Shown: one piece after another, positions 52,813 to 64,000 of the stretch
Position numbering within the stretch: the first letter of the stretch is position 1
How the letters are laid out: each line of letters opens with the position of its first letter
Assembly (NCBI RefSeq): GCF_020921035.1
Contig: NC_063151.1
Span: forward strand, 21,768,934-21,832,933
Direction: 5' to 3'
DNA from: Rhodamnia argentea
Lineage: Eukaryota > Streptophyta > Magnoliopsida > Myrtales > Myrtaceae
DNA: 64,000 nt
Program-made: the position numbers and the translations under genes
Notes under the pieces: generated by a model
Databases searched by the model: none
The model's input: the letters and a program-made list of their open reading frames with translations, nothing else
Told to the model about the DNA's origin: nothing

Positions 52813-55800
52813 TCAGCCAGGTACAAAGAAGTCCATCTTATCAACCGGAAGATTGAGAACCGATTTTTCCACCTGCGTACAGTGTAACTATTGGTCAAGC
52901 ACGTGACTTAAAGGGATAAATGAATCATCCACTTCATTGATATAACTCATTTAGATCCAAGAAAGGGAGAAAATATGGTAAGCATTTAAATAAATCATGA
53001 CCATTTCATGCTAAAAGAGGCAAACGCAGGGACATATTCAGCTATGACAGCAGAGGTGCAGAAAAGTTAAGACGAGGCACTTTGTAGCAACAACCAATCA
53101 AAGTTGGATCTCTTTTTTTTTTTGTTTTAGGTCAATCGAAGTTTGATTTCATCCCCTTGATTACATGATTGGACAAACAATCTTTATTTACCTATATCAG
53201 GATATCTCAGAAAGCATCCCGCAGCTGCTGGGAGATTGTTTGTTGAGCTACTAGGCAAGTTCCCAGATACTCTTTGACTTATATCTAACTATATATAGTT
53301 TGTTTCATAGTTTACTTTTTCAGGTAAAACCCATCAATCTAACAATGCTTCCGTGTATCAACTGCTTCTGTCTTAAATCTCTTAACTCGACTGCTACCAC
53401 AATAAACAGAACCCAGGAGCTACTTCTCACAAATATAGACTCTTCAACCGGATCAACTTTCGACCCAAAAAAAAAACCGGATCAACTTTCAAATAGGTGA
53501 AATCTCCAGTTAGGAGCACTCACCTCTTCAAACGGAACAAAGACGAAGGGTGTTAGACCCCTCTTGTGTGAGACAGCAGGGACATCTGGATTGTGAGTTT
53601 CATCATCCTGCCACCCTTCAACCACTCCAAGGATGTCTTCTTCATCGCCCCTGACCTCGTTATCATTCACTCCACTTGTAACAAGGGATAACATATCCAT
53701 TCTGTTGTTGGCCCCTGCAGTTGTTCCTCTCAACCTATACGATGAAACATTTCAGCAGCCTCATCAAGAAAACGAGAGAGGATTCATTCTTCCTCCAGAG
53801 TCTCAACCTAAGCACCCACTGAATCTTTTTTGCATGCCCTTATTTCTTGGGTCTTAACAAGAAGGGAAAGAGGGGGGGAGGAAGCAATGGAGTCAGAATC
53901 ATGACAACCTACTAATGAAATAAAATTGAAAATGTTCTATTGTCCTAAGGATGTGATCCCAGTTCAGTTAACTTCTGCATCTTCAGTCCACTTCCCATTG
54001 ATTCCATTATTTATCTACTACTAAAGGAGTTTAGGGAAGTAAAAGATAGGCAACTATTAAAAAAAAAGAACTAATTTCACGACTCATGAATTGTCATCTC
54101 TGGCATCAAAATATTTGTGGCTATTCATAACCATAAATCTAAGCAAACAAAAAATTATTCTTTTGTTACCCGAGAGAACATATAAAGATCTTAGAATGAA
54201 GGTGATGTTAGCCCACAACAGAAAGTACCTTAGCCGGATTCTTAAAACTGTAGGCCGTGCGCCTGGATACAAAAGAGCAGCTTCAACCTGCCATTAGCGA
54301 ATGACCACCCAGTGAGCAGAAGAACAAAAAAAAGAAAAAGAAAATCAAAATAACCCTCTCCCTGTGAGCAAGCTTTCTTTTTCATAATAAAAGCAAAAGG
54401 ATATAACAAAGCCAAACCTTGTCATCAGACAATATGTAGTGGCCGCCAAAAACACTATCCGTTTTACAAGCACGAAAGTTCATGGATTTTGCTACGTCTT
54501 TCACTTTTTGAGAGGAATTCTGAGAATTGAAGATGAACACAGAGTTTATCAGATACAACCTTTTGCTCTCTCACACACACACCCGCTCAAAGCAAAAGTC
54601 CAGTATTTTACACGCAGAAGTCAATTTGTTAATAACCTTGTAAAGAAACCTCCCTGAAGGAAAGAATCTTATGTACCGGAAATAGCAGACCTGAAATGCA
54701 AAAATGGAATTAGAGTATTACCAAGAAGAATGACATGGAAAATGGGTTTTACTGATTAGAGCAATGATTTGATCCCTAGGGCAACAAGTACCAAAGCCCT
54801 TGACAATGCCTACTACAATCAGTATGATATGAAGGTTCACGTATCATAGTACGAACTGCTCATTGGCGAATACAGCATACATGAGCACATATAAGTGCAC
54901 ATTGTGTTGGTAGTTAGCTTAATTAGCATAGTATGAACTCCACTGAGCGCACATTGTTACTTTGTAAGCTCAATTAGCATAGAGTGAACTACTTTCGACA
55001 GCACTTTCCCCATCGTTTGGGCTTCGTCCCCCCAACAATACCCTGGTTCTGCAGTTCTAAAGTCGAGTAGTCTTTTGAGGTTGGTGTGCTAGACTCTACA
55101 TCATCCTATTAGCAGCCTTGAATGTTTAATGGGCAGATTTGCATAGTTAAAATTATCTAGATTAGCAAAGTTCATGATCACTGGATCCTGTTTAGCACAA
55201 GTTCCATCTCAAGGATCACTTATTCCACAGCTTTTCCCTTTCAATCATGTAAGGATAGACTAAAATCGGGCTAGTCAAGTCACATAACAAACATCCCGTG
55301 ATCATATAAAAGAAGCAAGCACAAGAAAGTATTTCTACCATGTCATGATACCATAAAGTAAAGCACAAAATGAATGTTCTATTGCTTGGCTCAATCGTCT
55401 CAACAATTCAGATATCCTTCTAAGGAACACGAGGGTCACATAAGCTGATAGCCTAGAAGCTTGCTTGACCATATTATCTGGAGTTCCCCAAGTAAACTTG
55501 CTTCTGCTTCCAAGTATTTACCGTGCATAAGATGCTTAACATCGTCGGTGCATAAATATCAGCAAAACTTTACTTACCACATGCACTGGGTTGGTGACTG
55601 TCCACTCAGCAACTCCGGTACGAATGTAGGTATTTCTACTGACATACAAACCTGAAATACAATGATCAGGATTTAATTTCACTATCTCAAAAGCAAAAGG
55701 AACTTAGATAGAAAATGCATCCTACCATATTCAAACAAAGTATGTTGATAGCAAAAACACCCATTAAATATGATCCACATGTAAATTTGGCAACACAAGG

Positions 55801-58800
55801 AATATTAAGCAATGTTCTGCAACAAGCACCAGTCATTGTACTTATGAAAATGAAACATTAAGGTACTATCTTGAACACCAATGGACGTTAAAACGAACTT
55901 GTGTTATCAGAGGAACACAAACAGTAACAGCATAAAGGATCATCTGAACTTTAAGATTAATTTACGTTTAGTTGCACAGTGAGATGAACTCAAGTCAGTT
56001 AACCACAGGTCGAATCTGACTAATGTAATGCTCAGGCAAAATTGAGGACCCACAACATTGCCCAACTTCCGCATCCCTTCCCTTTTTTCTTTCTACTTCA
56101 CAAAGTCGGGAAGATAGTTATTAAGAATTGAACCTAGATCTTGAACTAGGAGGAGTGACCCCTGCCACAGGCAAAACTCCTGGATGATTGTGAACTTCTC
56201 TCTCAAAATTTGGACATAAGTGAGATACATGAATTGGTCCAACGCAAGCATTCACCCTACACAATAAATCCATGTCTAAAGTGGCAGCTGATTGGACATT
56301 GAGTGCAAGGATGAAAAAAGCATTTTTAACATCAGTACCGTCAACAGGAGTTTAAGAACTTTCAACTAAGAGGGAAAGGTCAATGCTTGAGAATCAAAGG
56401 TAACATGACCAACCTTCTAGACAAAAAGACATGCATTTGCAGCATTACATTGAGAAATAGCTTTTCGGAAAAGGTTATTGTGGATTACATCACAGAGTAG
56501 TCACAACTTTTGCGGACTATAATTGATAACGCGATACAAGCATTCTTGTCATCCTTCATTATTCCGATCCACGTTTACACCATCAAAATAATTTATCCAT
56601 TAGGCTGGTCGAATGTCCTTTTCTCAATATTGATTTGCGCAAATCCACAACAGAAAAAAGACGCAAGCTATGATGACTAAATTCAACCTCTGACCTTTTG
56701 TATCATTTCAAAGTTTTTTTAACCACGTTCCACAAGAACTCCAACTCAAAAGGATGACTTACCATCAGTACGAACCCTTGGTCTTAAGAGCCACATCTTC
56801 CTCCAAGAGCCTTCATATTTTCTCTGCAAAGTCTTGTAATTTTCCACCACTCCTGAAACCTTCATTAGTGAGGCATCAAATAAACAATTTATGGATCAGC
56901 TGATAGTTCATACAGATGAACAATAATAAGAAGTACTGGAAATTTACCTGACAAGCCTTCAAGCATGCATTGCGCCAAAATATGGGGTTCCGAATGGTGT
57001 ACCTCCATTTTCTACACACACAAGAAGCCCTTCCTAAGTCATATGGAGCCAGTCGCGCAAAGACCTGCAAAATAACCTTCATATAAATACTCTCTAGAAC
57101 ATTCGATCTGTTCTGTTATGTAATTGTTATGCAATTTGATGCCACACAGCAGTAGATATAGTAATTTAGACTTGTAAAAAAAAAAAGGATACAGTTATTT
57201 TGGCCATTATATCGGCGGTAGCAAGTTGATCCAGATTCACCTCATCATTCCAACAATATATGGAATGCCACAATATTGTCCCGCTGAAATAAACAAAGTA
57301 ACTCTAAGCCAAGAATCTATGTTACCTTCATGTTTATATGCATAAATTCTGCGAATTCACATTTATATTGAAAGAGAACATGATTATCATTATGCCTAAG
57401 GCAACTTCAATTAATGAGCACAGGGTGCCAAACTTCAGAGATCTTGCAATTTCGCCATGTGCTCAACTTGTTTCCAAGGTAACCTAATGAAGACCAGCAA
57501 TCACATATCATATGGTGCTTGCTGCAGAGCTCCTAATGTATTACCAGAAAAAAACATCAAGCCTTCTCACTAATATTCCCAGGTGTGGGCACTAGGAAAG
57601 AGAGAATCTGACCTATATTTCTGTATCAACCAAACAATTATTTGGATACAGAGTGCACCTTGTGCTCGTTCCACATATACTATCCAGCTCTGGTGCTGGT
57701 AGTTCCATTTGGTTAAAAAAAAGTTGCCCCGTCTACGGTTCAATTGGTTAACTAGAGCAAGAATGGCAAAATATAGAGAGAATTTTGACATTCGATATAA
57801 CAGAAAGATTAAAGAAGTGAATTTCTTGCTACACCGAAAATTAAGTGAATTATCATTGATTGGAAGGTTTGCAATTTTTTTTTATTGGTCACAGGAACAT
57901 AAAAGTCTATACGATACAATTCCGGCAACTGATTCTGAGGCTCTTAGTCTACATGCGCTCAAGTCAATCATCCTTCTTCACCAATTCTGGCTTCAGATCA
58001 CATTTCCTTTCCCAACCAAATAGACAACCCAGATTTCTAGTATTTCATTGCAATACCTCATGGAGAAGCTCATCGGGGAGGCAACGGTGGATCAGGGCTG
58101 GATCCACATAAGGTTTCCTACTCACACTTCCAAATGGAGCAACTGGTCGGACATTTATTCCATAAAGATCTAGAACAGAATACCAACAAGACACCATATC
58201 AATACCCCATGCAGCAATTGAACCAAAAAGTTGCTAGAACCAGTAAGCACATGAAGAAACCGACTCCAAAGATTATGAACAACTGAAAAGTACCTAACCA
58301 CGGCCTCTGGGTAACTAAATACTGCACGCTCTTCCATCGCAGAGCCTTTTCAAGCTCAGCTGGAACTGCCAGCGCGAAATCTGCATCAAGATGACGATTT
58401 ATTACTCAGGAACAACAAAAAACTCAGTAAGCACCCGCGTTGTCCCTGAGAACTTGCTCGAGAGTAATCAACGAAGCTTCAACAAAGAAGGCCAACCGAG
58501 CCTTATCTCACTCAATGTCGGAAGGCCATATAATTCATACTAACCCATTGAGCCATGAGGACCACGCAGCAGGCTTCGCTCAGTGGAATAAGGCTCGACA
58601 ACTATTGTCGCCTTCTAACTAACGATAAATTGAAGGGGAAAATGGGCGAAACAGAAGTTCAAAGACAAAAACAACAATCGACGTAACAACTCCCCTCGAT
58701 CGCACCATTCCCGACAAACATTTCGTCGGCAAGCACTGGAAGGGGAAATGACCCTCGACTACGAATCCAGATCAAATTGTCAACCCACCAAACTACGCAA

Positions 58801-58987
58801 TTCGTCCATGGTGCTCGTCAAGAGAGACTCACACCAACCAACACAAACCGCGGAGCACACGACGTCGTCCGCATCAATTCGCGAGCAGCGGAACCCACAC
58901 GTTCAAACAGATTAAATCAAGAGAAGCCGGGAGAAATTGAGCCGGAACGAGCATCGAATTCGGAGCAACGACTTTACCGGAAGCCAT
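52813..58987 (-). CDS. FBP7: F-box protein 7 (FBP7 type)
   Basis: FBP7 is an SCF-type F-box protein that supports protein synthesis under temperature stress in Arabidopsis. Eleven coding exons on the minus strand, 58987-58978, 58380-58294, 58169-58057, 57064-56948, 56859-56763, 55651-55578, 54690-54637, 54519-54418, 54287-54229, 53734-53524 and 52872-52813, are all GT-AG and in phase. They give 327 aa against 328 in Arabidopsis. The F-box covers about residues 63-106 and includes [28 protein letters not shown] and IFWRNACL. Further conserved blocks are [38 protein letters not shown] and [20 protein letters not shown]. Exon 1 codes for only MAS plus one base; its donor (TCCG|GTAAAG) and phase make it the only good fit upstream of exon 2. 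A (CT)n tract (about 59050-59064) lies in the promoter or leader. The gene looks intact. Confidence 0.94.
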
Positions 58988-60182
58988 GAGAGGGTAGAGA
59001 GATCAACGGTCGCCCGAATCCAAGCTCGAGCTCTCGAAGTTGCGCGCGCTCTCTCTCTCTCTCTACCTATATCCAACTTCGCCGGAAGCATCGAGAGGAA
59101 AAGACATGAAGGTCGACGAAGCGAGAGAATTATGAGTTAATTTTCTCACAGCTTTCTTTATTTTTTTTAACTTTGGGTGTTCGCCTTTTTTTTTTTTTCA
59201 CTGGTTGTGGTGCTTGCTGGACCGCCGTTTGTGGGACCCGCGACGGGATAGGGACTCCGCTTCGAATTGACGGCTCGCGAAGAAAAAAAGAAAATGGAAA
59301 ATGTTTTTTAAAACATAATTGGTTACCCTTCCGTAAAAAATTAGTCGAAAGAAATATATTTTTACTTACAACAATTTATGTCTAAATAATTTCATTGATG
59401 GTGAAAATATTTTTTGCTTATTTATATTTATAAACAATACCAACGATAATTTTCGAAAGAGATTTTTCAAACCATGAATTTTTCGCAGTACAAATGCACC
59501 TTATATAATTATTGATTTAATTAAATTTTAATATGCGTAATAAGCAAGTTTCTACGGTACCTTCGGGGTGCACATAGCAATATTTTTGCTTTAAAAACCA
59601 ACTTTTAGAGGAAAGTAAATTTTTCTACTTTTACTTCTAAGCGGGAGTTTATTTTTCTACTTGTGAATAGAATTAATGTTTTTTTTTTACTTCTTCAAGT
59701 GACTCAAAAAATATTTCCGAAGCAAAAAAATTTTCATAAATAGAAAAATAAAATTGCGCAACTAAACGAATTTCTATTCCACAAACACTTTTACGGTAGA
59801 AATTCTATTCCACAAATATTATCATGTGCACACTTATTTCTAGGGTGGGGACAGTTGCATTTGAGATTAGGTGATTCACCATTTTCTCGCGGTTGGTAAA
59901 TTTTAATTTCTTGCGCACCTTGATAAATAGGGCTGATGTCGAAAGGGAATAAGGAGAGAGAGAGAGAGAGACAAACGATACGTTGGAATTCCTAGTCCTT
60001 GCTCCTCCTCCTCCATTACAAAACCGGCTAGTCTCTGACCAGGTGCGGTCGCAAAAAGTTAGTTTGAGGGGCACATCATCGATGCCCGACTAAGTTGCTG
60101 TCCTCAAGTTAGCGTTAACGGGGATGCACCCATTGGACCCCCGAACTGTCGGGTAGAACTTACCCGGGGGAGCGTCTCACGC
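58988..60182. other. FBP7 promoter and AT-rich spacer
   Basis: A (CT)n tract near 59050-59064 marks the FBP7 5' region. 59280-59800 is AT-rich with no gene. A (GA)n tract lies at about 59954-59972. 60000-60180 is GC-richer and may be the non-coding or decayed part of the retroelement tail that follows. Confidence 0.45.
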
Positions 60183-60398
60183 ATGGTTCCCGATGTGGAC
60201 ATCGAGCCCTATCGAGGAGGAGGTGCTAGGGATCCATTATCCTATCCGCTAGGCCCCATCACTCGAGCCAGAGCAAAGGAATTCAAGCAAGCTGTCGGCG
60301 TCATGGTTCAAGATCTTTGGAATAGAGAAAATATGGATTCGAGACTTAAAGATTCTGAAGCTCCTTGGCGCAACAATATCACTTTTTGGTTACAATGA
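60183..60398 (+). pseudogene. C-terminal tail of a Ty3/gypsy polyprotein
   Basis: This 71-codon frame contains LGPITRARAKEFKQAV and then a QDLWNRENM-like tail, and stops at 60396-60398. The phrase ITRARAK is typical of the last residues of plant Ty3/gypsy Pol proteins, after integrase. It lies about 26 bp before the probable LTR, exactly where the end of pol should be. No integrase or RNase H is found to its left, so the copy it belongs to is truncated. Confidence 0.6.
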
Positions 60399-60424
60399 CT
60401 TCGGGACGCTTGGAAACGAGCCAC

Positions 60425-60893
60425 TGATCAATACTCACTACTTTAGTAGTGATTGACGACGTTTTTTAGCGTTTCGGAATCATTTAGATGGACTTTTAGG
60501 CCTTTTTCTATTTTTAGGCGAATTTTCATTAATTAAGGATATTTTTGTAATTTTGCCTTATTAGGGTTAGCACCCTATATAAGGAAGCTTATAAGTTTCT
60601 GATAACGCAACTTTTTATTCAGAATATTATACAGAGAGGTTTTCTTCTTTGAGTTCTCTTGAAGACTAGATCTTATCAAGGTTTCCTTGTGGCGATCGAA
60701 TTCAACTTATCGAGCAAGATCGCGAATTCTCTTGTTCGTGGCGTTATAGCGTTGATTGGTTGACACGGGTTCGTCAACAGGTCGTGTTCATACCGAGATT
60801 ACCAATCACGGGTTCGATTGGGGGTTGAGGTTAGCAAATTCGCAACTCATAGATCTTCGTAGAACGATCAACTTCCGCAACGATTCCACATCA
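60425..60893 (+). mobile_element. LTR of a Ty3/gypsy element (limits tentative)
   Basis: The right end (CCACATCA at 60893) is set by the primer-binding site two bases on. The left end is less sure; TGATCAATAC at 60425 would pair with the TGATGTGG read inward from the right end. A TATA box (TATATAAG, 60576-60583) lies in the expected part of an LTR. The partner LTR is outside the window. Confidence 0.55.
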
Positions 60894-60895
60894 TT

Positions 60896-60906
60896 TGGTA
60901 TCGTAG
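60896..60906 (+). other. Primer-binding site of the gypsy element
   Basis: TGGTATCGTAG resembles the usual plant site TGGTATCAGAG, complementary to the 3' end of initiator tRNA-Met. It has mismatches after the eighth base, in keeping with an old copy. Confidence 0.55.
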
Positions 60907-61580
60907 TTGGTTCTACAAGGTCAAGTTATCTTACTTTTACTGCTTTTCGTTCAGCAAACTAGGGTTTATAGAATTAGGGTTTATAGAATTAGGGATTCGT
61001 TGTTAATCGAATCAGAGTTTTGAATCTATTCTTGCTGCATTTTTTTATTTTTTTTTTAATTAGGGTTTTCGGTCCTAAGGTTTCATATTGTATTTGAGTT
61101 CGCAAAAAAAAAAAAATTCGGCCAAAAAAAACAAAAAAACAGCAAGGCCGAACAAAAAAAAAAAAAATTTCGGTAAAAAGAAAAAAAAAAGGCGGAAAAA
61201 AAAAAAAATCAAGAAGGCGACTCGTTTGTTAGTTGGACCGAATTGAAGTTTCAGCAGGAGAAATTGAGTTTGAGATTTGAAAATTAGCGAAAGTTTTTGG
61301 ATTGCTGAATTGAGCGGTATATTGCCGGATTGATTTCTGATCTTGCTTGGTGGTTTAGTCGACTATTGTGAGGAGCTTGAAAAAAACTGGATCTAGTCCG
61401 ATAAAGAGCTTGTGAGAAAGAAACGAGAGGAAAAAGGCAAGAGCGTGTGAGCTTAATTGAGGGAAGAAAAAGCCGAAATTGAGTTAAACACGAGGGGAGT
61501 GACAAATACCTTCAGCGAAACACGTGAGGGAGTGTTGGTGAGGTTTCTTTATCTCTAACGTTTTCTTGCGGGTTTAAGTT
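60907..61580 (+). other. 5' leader of the gypsy element
   Basis: This untranslated leader contains a short tandem repeat (AGGGTTTATAGAATT, twice near 60961-60992) and several A-rich runs (61106-61210). No ORF is evident. Confidence 0.5.
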
Positions 61581-64000
61581 ATGGCGGGTGATCAAGAAAG
61601 CGTGAACCAGAATGAGGATGGTTCTAAACAAAGGGATGAGGCGATTTTAGCGGGCATCCAGCAATTGAGCTTACAACTTGAAGCACTTAGCAATCGAGTT
61701 GTGAGGTGTGAGACGAGGCTCGATGGTGATCGAGAGCCACCACGAGGGAGGCCACAAAATCAGCGAGATGAGCCTAGGGAACAACCTAGATGGCAGCGGC
61801 AATTTGAAGATGAATATGTGTCCGATACGTAAGATGATCGAGATGGCGGGTTTGGGAGGAGGAACAGACGCCGAGGGTTTAGAAATCGAGAAGATAATGA
61901 ACTTGGTAACATCAAGATGAAGATTCCATCTTTCCAAGGAAAGAATGATCCCGATGCATATCTAGATTGGGAAAAACGAATGGAGATGGCATTTGACCGC
62001 CAACGATATTCGGAGCTCAAGAAGGTAAAAATTGCAGTTGTTGAATTCACCGATTATGCTGTAATATGGTGGGATCAACTTGTGACTAGCAGGAGACGTA
62101 ATGGTGAGGTGCCGGTAGAAACGTGGGATGAGATGAAAGCGGTGATGAGGAGGCGCTTTATACCAAGTCATTACCACCGAGACTTGTTCCACAAGCTGCA
62201 GAATCTCACATAAGGCAATAGGAGCGTGGAAGAGTATCATAAAGACATGGAGATTGCCATGATCCGTGCTAATGTGGTAGAGGATCGTGAGGCTACAATG
62301 TCACGATTCTTGAGTGGTTTGAGCCGAGATATAGCAAGGGTGGTAGAGCTGCAACATTATGTTGAGTTGGAAGAATTGGTGGATAAAGCTATCAAAGTTG
62401 AGAGGCAATTGAAGATGGACCAAAATTACAAGAGCGGTGGAGGTTCAAGTTCGAATTGGAAGCCCAATTGGAAGAGAGATGAGAAGCCGAATTGGAAGGG
62501 AAACAACTCTAAGGCTGAAACTTCAAAGGAGAAGGAGAAGAACGGCAGAGTTGGTTCGAATCCGACTTCGGGTAAAACCGAAAATCCTAACACTAGAACT
62601 CGTGAAATTAAATGTTTCAAGTGTTTAGGCAAGGGTCATATCGCAAATCAGTGTCCTAATAGAAGGGTGATGATAATGACTGGACTTGGAGATGTTCAAT
62701 CTGAAAGTGACAGGGAGGAAGAGGATGTTGAGATGCCACCGTTAGAGGATCGTAGCGATGTTGAGATGCCGATCAAAGGTGAATTGATGGTGGTTAGGCG
62801 TTCTTTGAGTGTTCAAGTTAAGGAGGAGGAGCATCACCAACAACGAGAAAATCTGTTCCACACAAGATGCTTGGTGAATAGTAAGATTTGTAGTTTGATT
62901 GTTGATGGGGGTAGTTGCACGAATGTAGCCGGTTGTACCATGGTAGAGAAGCTTGGATTAAGGACCGAAAAGCACCCTAGACCGTATAGATTGCAGTGGT
63001 TGAATGATAGTGGAGAAGTGAAGGTGTCAAAGCAAGTCCGAGTCCCATTTGAGATAGGGAGATATAAAGACGATGTGATGTGTGATGTTGTACCTATGCA
63101 AGCAGGCCATCTTTTACTTGGTAGGCCATGGCAGTATGATCGGAAAGTACATCATGACGGGTACACCAACCGATATTCGTTGGTAATGAATCAGAAGACT
63201 TACACTTTGGTACCGATGACACCTCTCGAGGTATATGAAGATCAACTGAAACTACAACGTGAAGTCGAGAGGGAGAGAAAAGAAAATTCTGAGAAGCAAG
63301 GAAAAACAATGGTTGAGAAGAGTGGAGTGGTAAAAGCCGAGGGAAAAGGAGAAAGGAAAGAAAAAAAGGAAAAGAATTTCTTTGCAAAATCGAGTGAAGT
63401 GAGGAGAGCTTTACTTCTAGATCGACCGATGCTTGTACTTTTGTACAAGGAGGCACTGTTTACTACTAACGAACTTGACCCAAGTTTGCCTAGTTCTGTC
63501 GTGTCTTTATTGCGGGAATTTGAAGATGTCTTTCCCGATGAGATTCCCGGAGGTCTACCACCGATTCGAGGCATAGAGCATCAAATTGATTTGATTCCTG
63601 GTGCGCCATTACCTAACCGACCCGCATATCGAAGCAATCCCGAGGAGACAAAGGAACTTCACGGCAAGTTAGCGAATTCTGGGAGCGAGGATATGTGCGA
63701 GAGAGTCTTAGCCCATGTGCTGTCCCTGTTTTGTTGGTACCGAAGAAGGATGGATCTTGGCGCATGTGTATTGATTGCCGAGCAATCAATAACATTACGG
63801 TAAAGTATCGACATCCTATTCCTAGACTAGATGATATGTTGGATGAATTGCATGGAGCTTGCATTTTTACTAAAATTGATCCGAAAAGTGGTTATCATCG
63901 GATTAGAATGAAAGAAGGGGATGAATGGAAAACTGCATTTAAGACTAAATATGGGTTGTATGAGTGGTTAGTCATGCCATTTGGTTTAACGAATGCACCT
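61581..64000 (+). pseudogene. Ty3/gypsy gag-pol, decayed, cut by window edge
   Basis: The ATG at 61581 opens a gag frame that continues to about 63655 but is broken by two in-frame TAA stops (61830-61832 and 62211-62213). Gag landmarks are the retrotrans_gag-type capsid region (61917-62400) and a zinc knuckle CFKCLGKGHIANQC near 62614-62655. The aspartic protease core reads VDGGSCTNVA near 62900-62930; DGGS in place of D(S/T)G is usual in several plant gypsy lineages. Reverse transcriptase begins at about 63550. A frameshift lies near 63655-63665, after which the RT continues in another frame with [25 protein letters not shown] and MPFGLTNAP. The window ends before the catalytic YxDD. The element cannot make its own proteins as read. 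Confidence 0.85.

Noticed and set aside
62900-62930. Protease DGGS as a damaged active site
   Set aside because: The DGGSCTNV form is, as far as I recall, usual in several plant Ty3/gypsy lineages, so it is not evidence of decay.

Overview
This is nuclear DNA from a flowering plant, most likely a eudicot. All genes carry GT-AG introns, the proteins match Arabidopsis families closely, and the gaps between genes are filled with AT-rich DNA, CT/GA microsatellites, MITEs, solo LTRs and a Ty3/gypsy retrotransposon. Long (CT)n/(GA)n runs beside transcription starts fit a woody eudicot such as a member of the Myrtaceae, but the species is a guess.

Seven protein-coding genes can be read exon by exon. 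In order they are: a long-chain acyl-CoA synthetase of the LACS9 type (+, 3930-11171, 696 aa); a small DUF740/OCTOPUS-like N-terminal-motif protein (+, 18814-20206, 229 aa); an At4g08330-like zinc-ribbon-type protein (-, 25113-27223, 162 aa); a BTB/POZ protein of the At1g21780 type (+, 34115-36722, 328 aa); a TLC-domain membrane protein (+, 38340-41182, 279 aa); a filament-like plant protein (-, 41878-45954, 794 aa); and F-box protein 7 (-, 52813-58987, 327 aa). Five of them (LACS9, BTB, TLC, FPP, FBP7) correspond to genes that, from memory, sit together on Arabidopsis chromosome 1 (At1g21760-At1g21810 and At1g77580/At1g77590). The backbone therefore looks like an ancient conserved block rather than a pathway or operon-like cluster.

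The rest is accessory DNA. At 12-17 kb there is a hAT-like MITE with an 8-bp target duplication, a GC-rich Mutator-like MITE, a palindromic MITE and a copia-type solo LTR. At 25.5-32.2 kb the promoter, first exon and intron of the At4g08330-like gene have been duplicated. The second copy is a broken pseudogene that later received a 717-bp solo LTR, and an 804-bp Mutator-like MITE lies between the copies. At 47-52 kb there is a second copy of the palindromic MITE, decayed traces of an NLR leucine-rich-repeat gene and a large AT-rich inverted-repeat element. From about 60 kb to the right edge lies a decayed Ty3/gypsy element whose left LTR is preceded by the tail of another polyprotein.

I found no convincing new biological system. 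The most informative points are the datable duplication with its solo LTR, a 10-nucleotide coding exon in FBP7, a 138-bp in-frame repeat in the FPP coiled coil, a duplicated final exon behind the TLC gene, and several well-delimited non-autonomous transposons.
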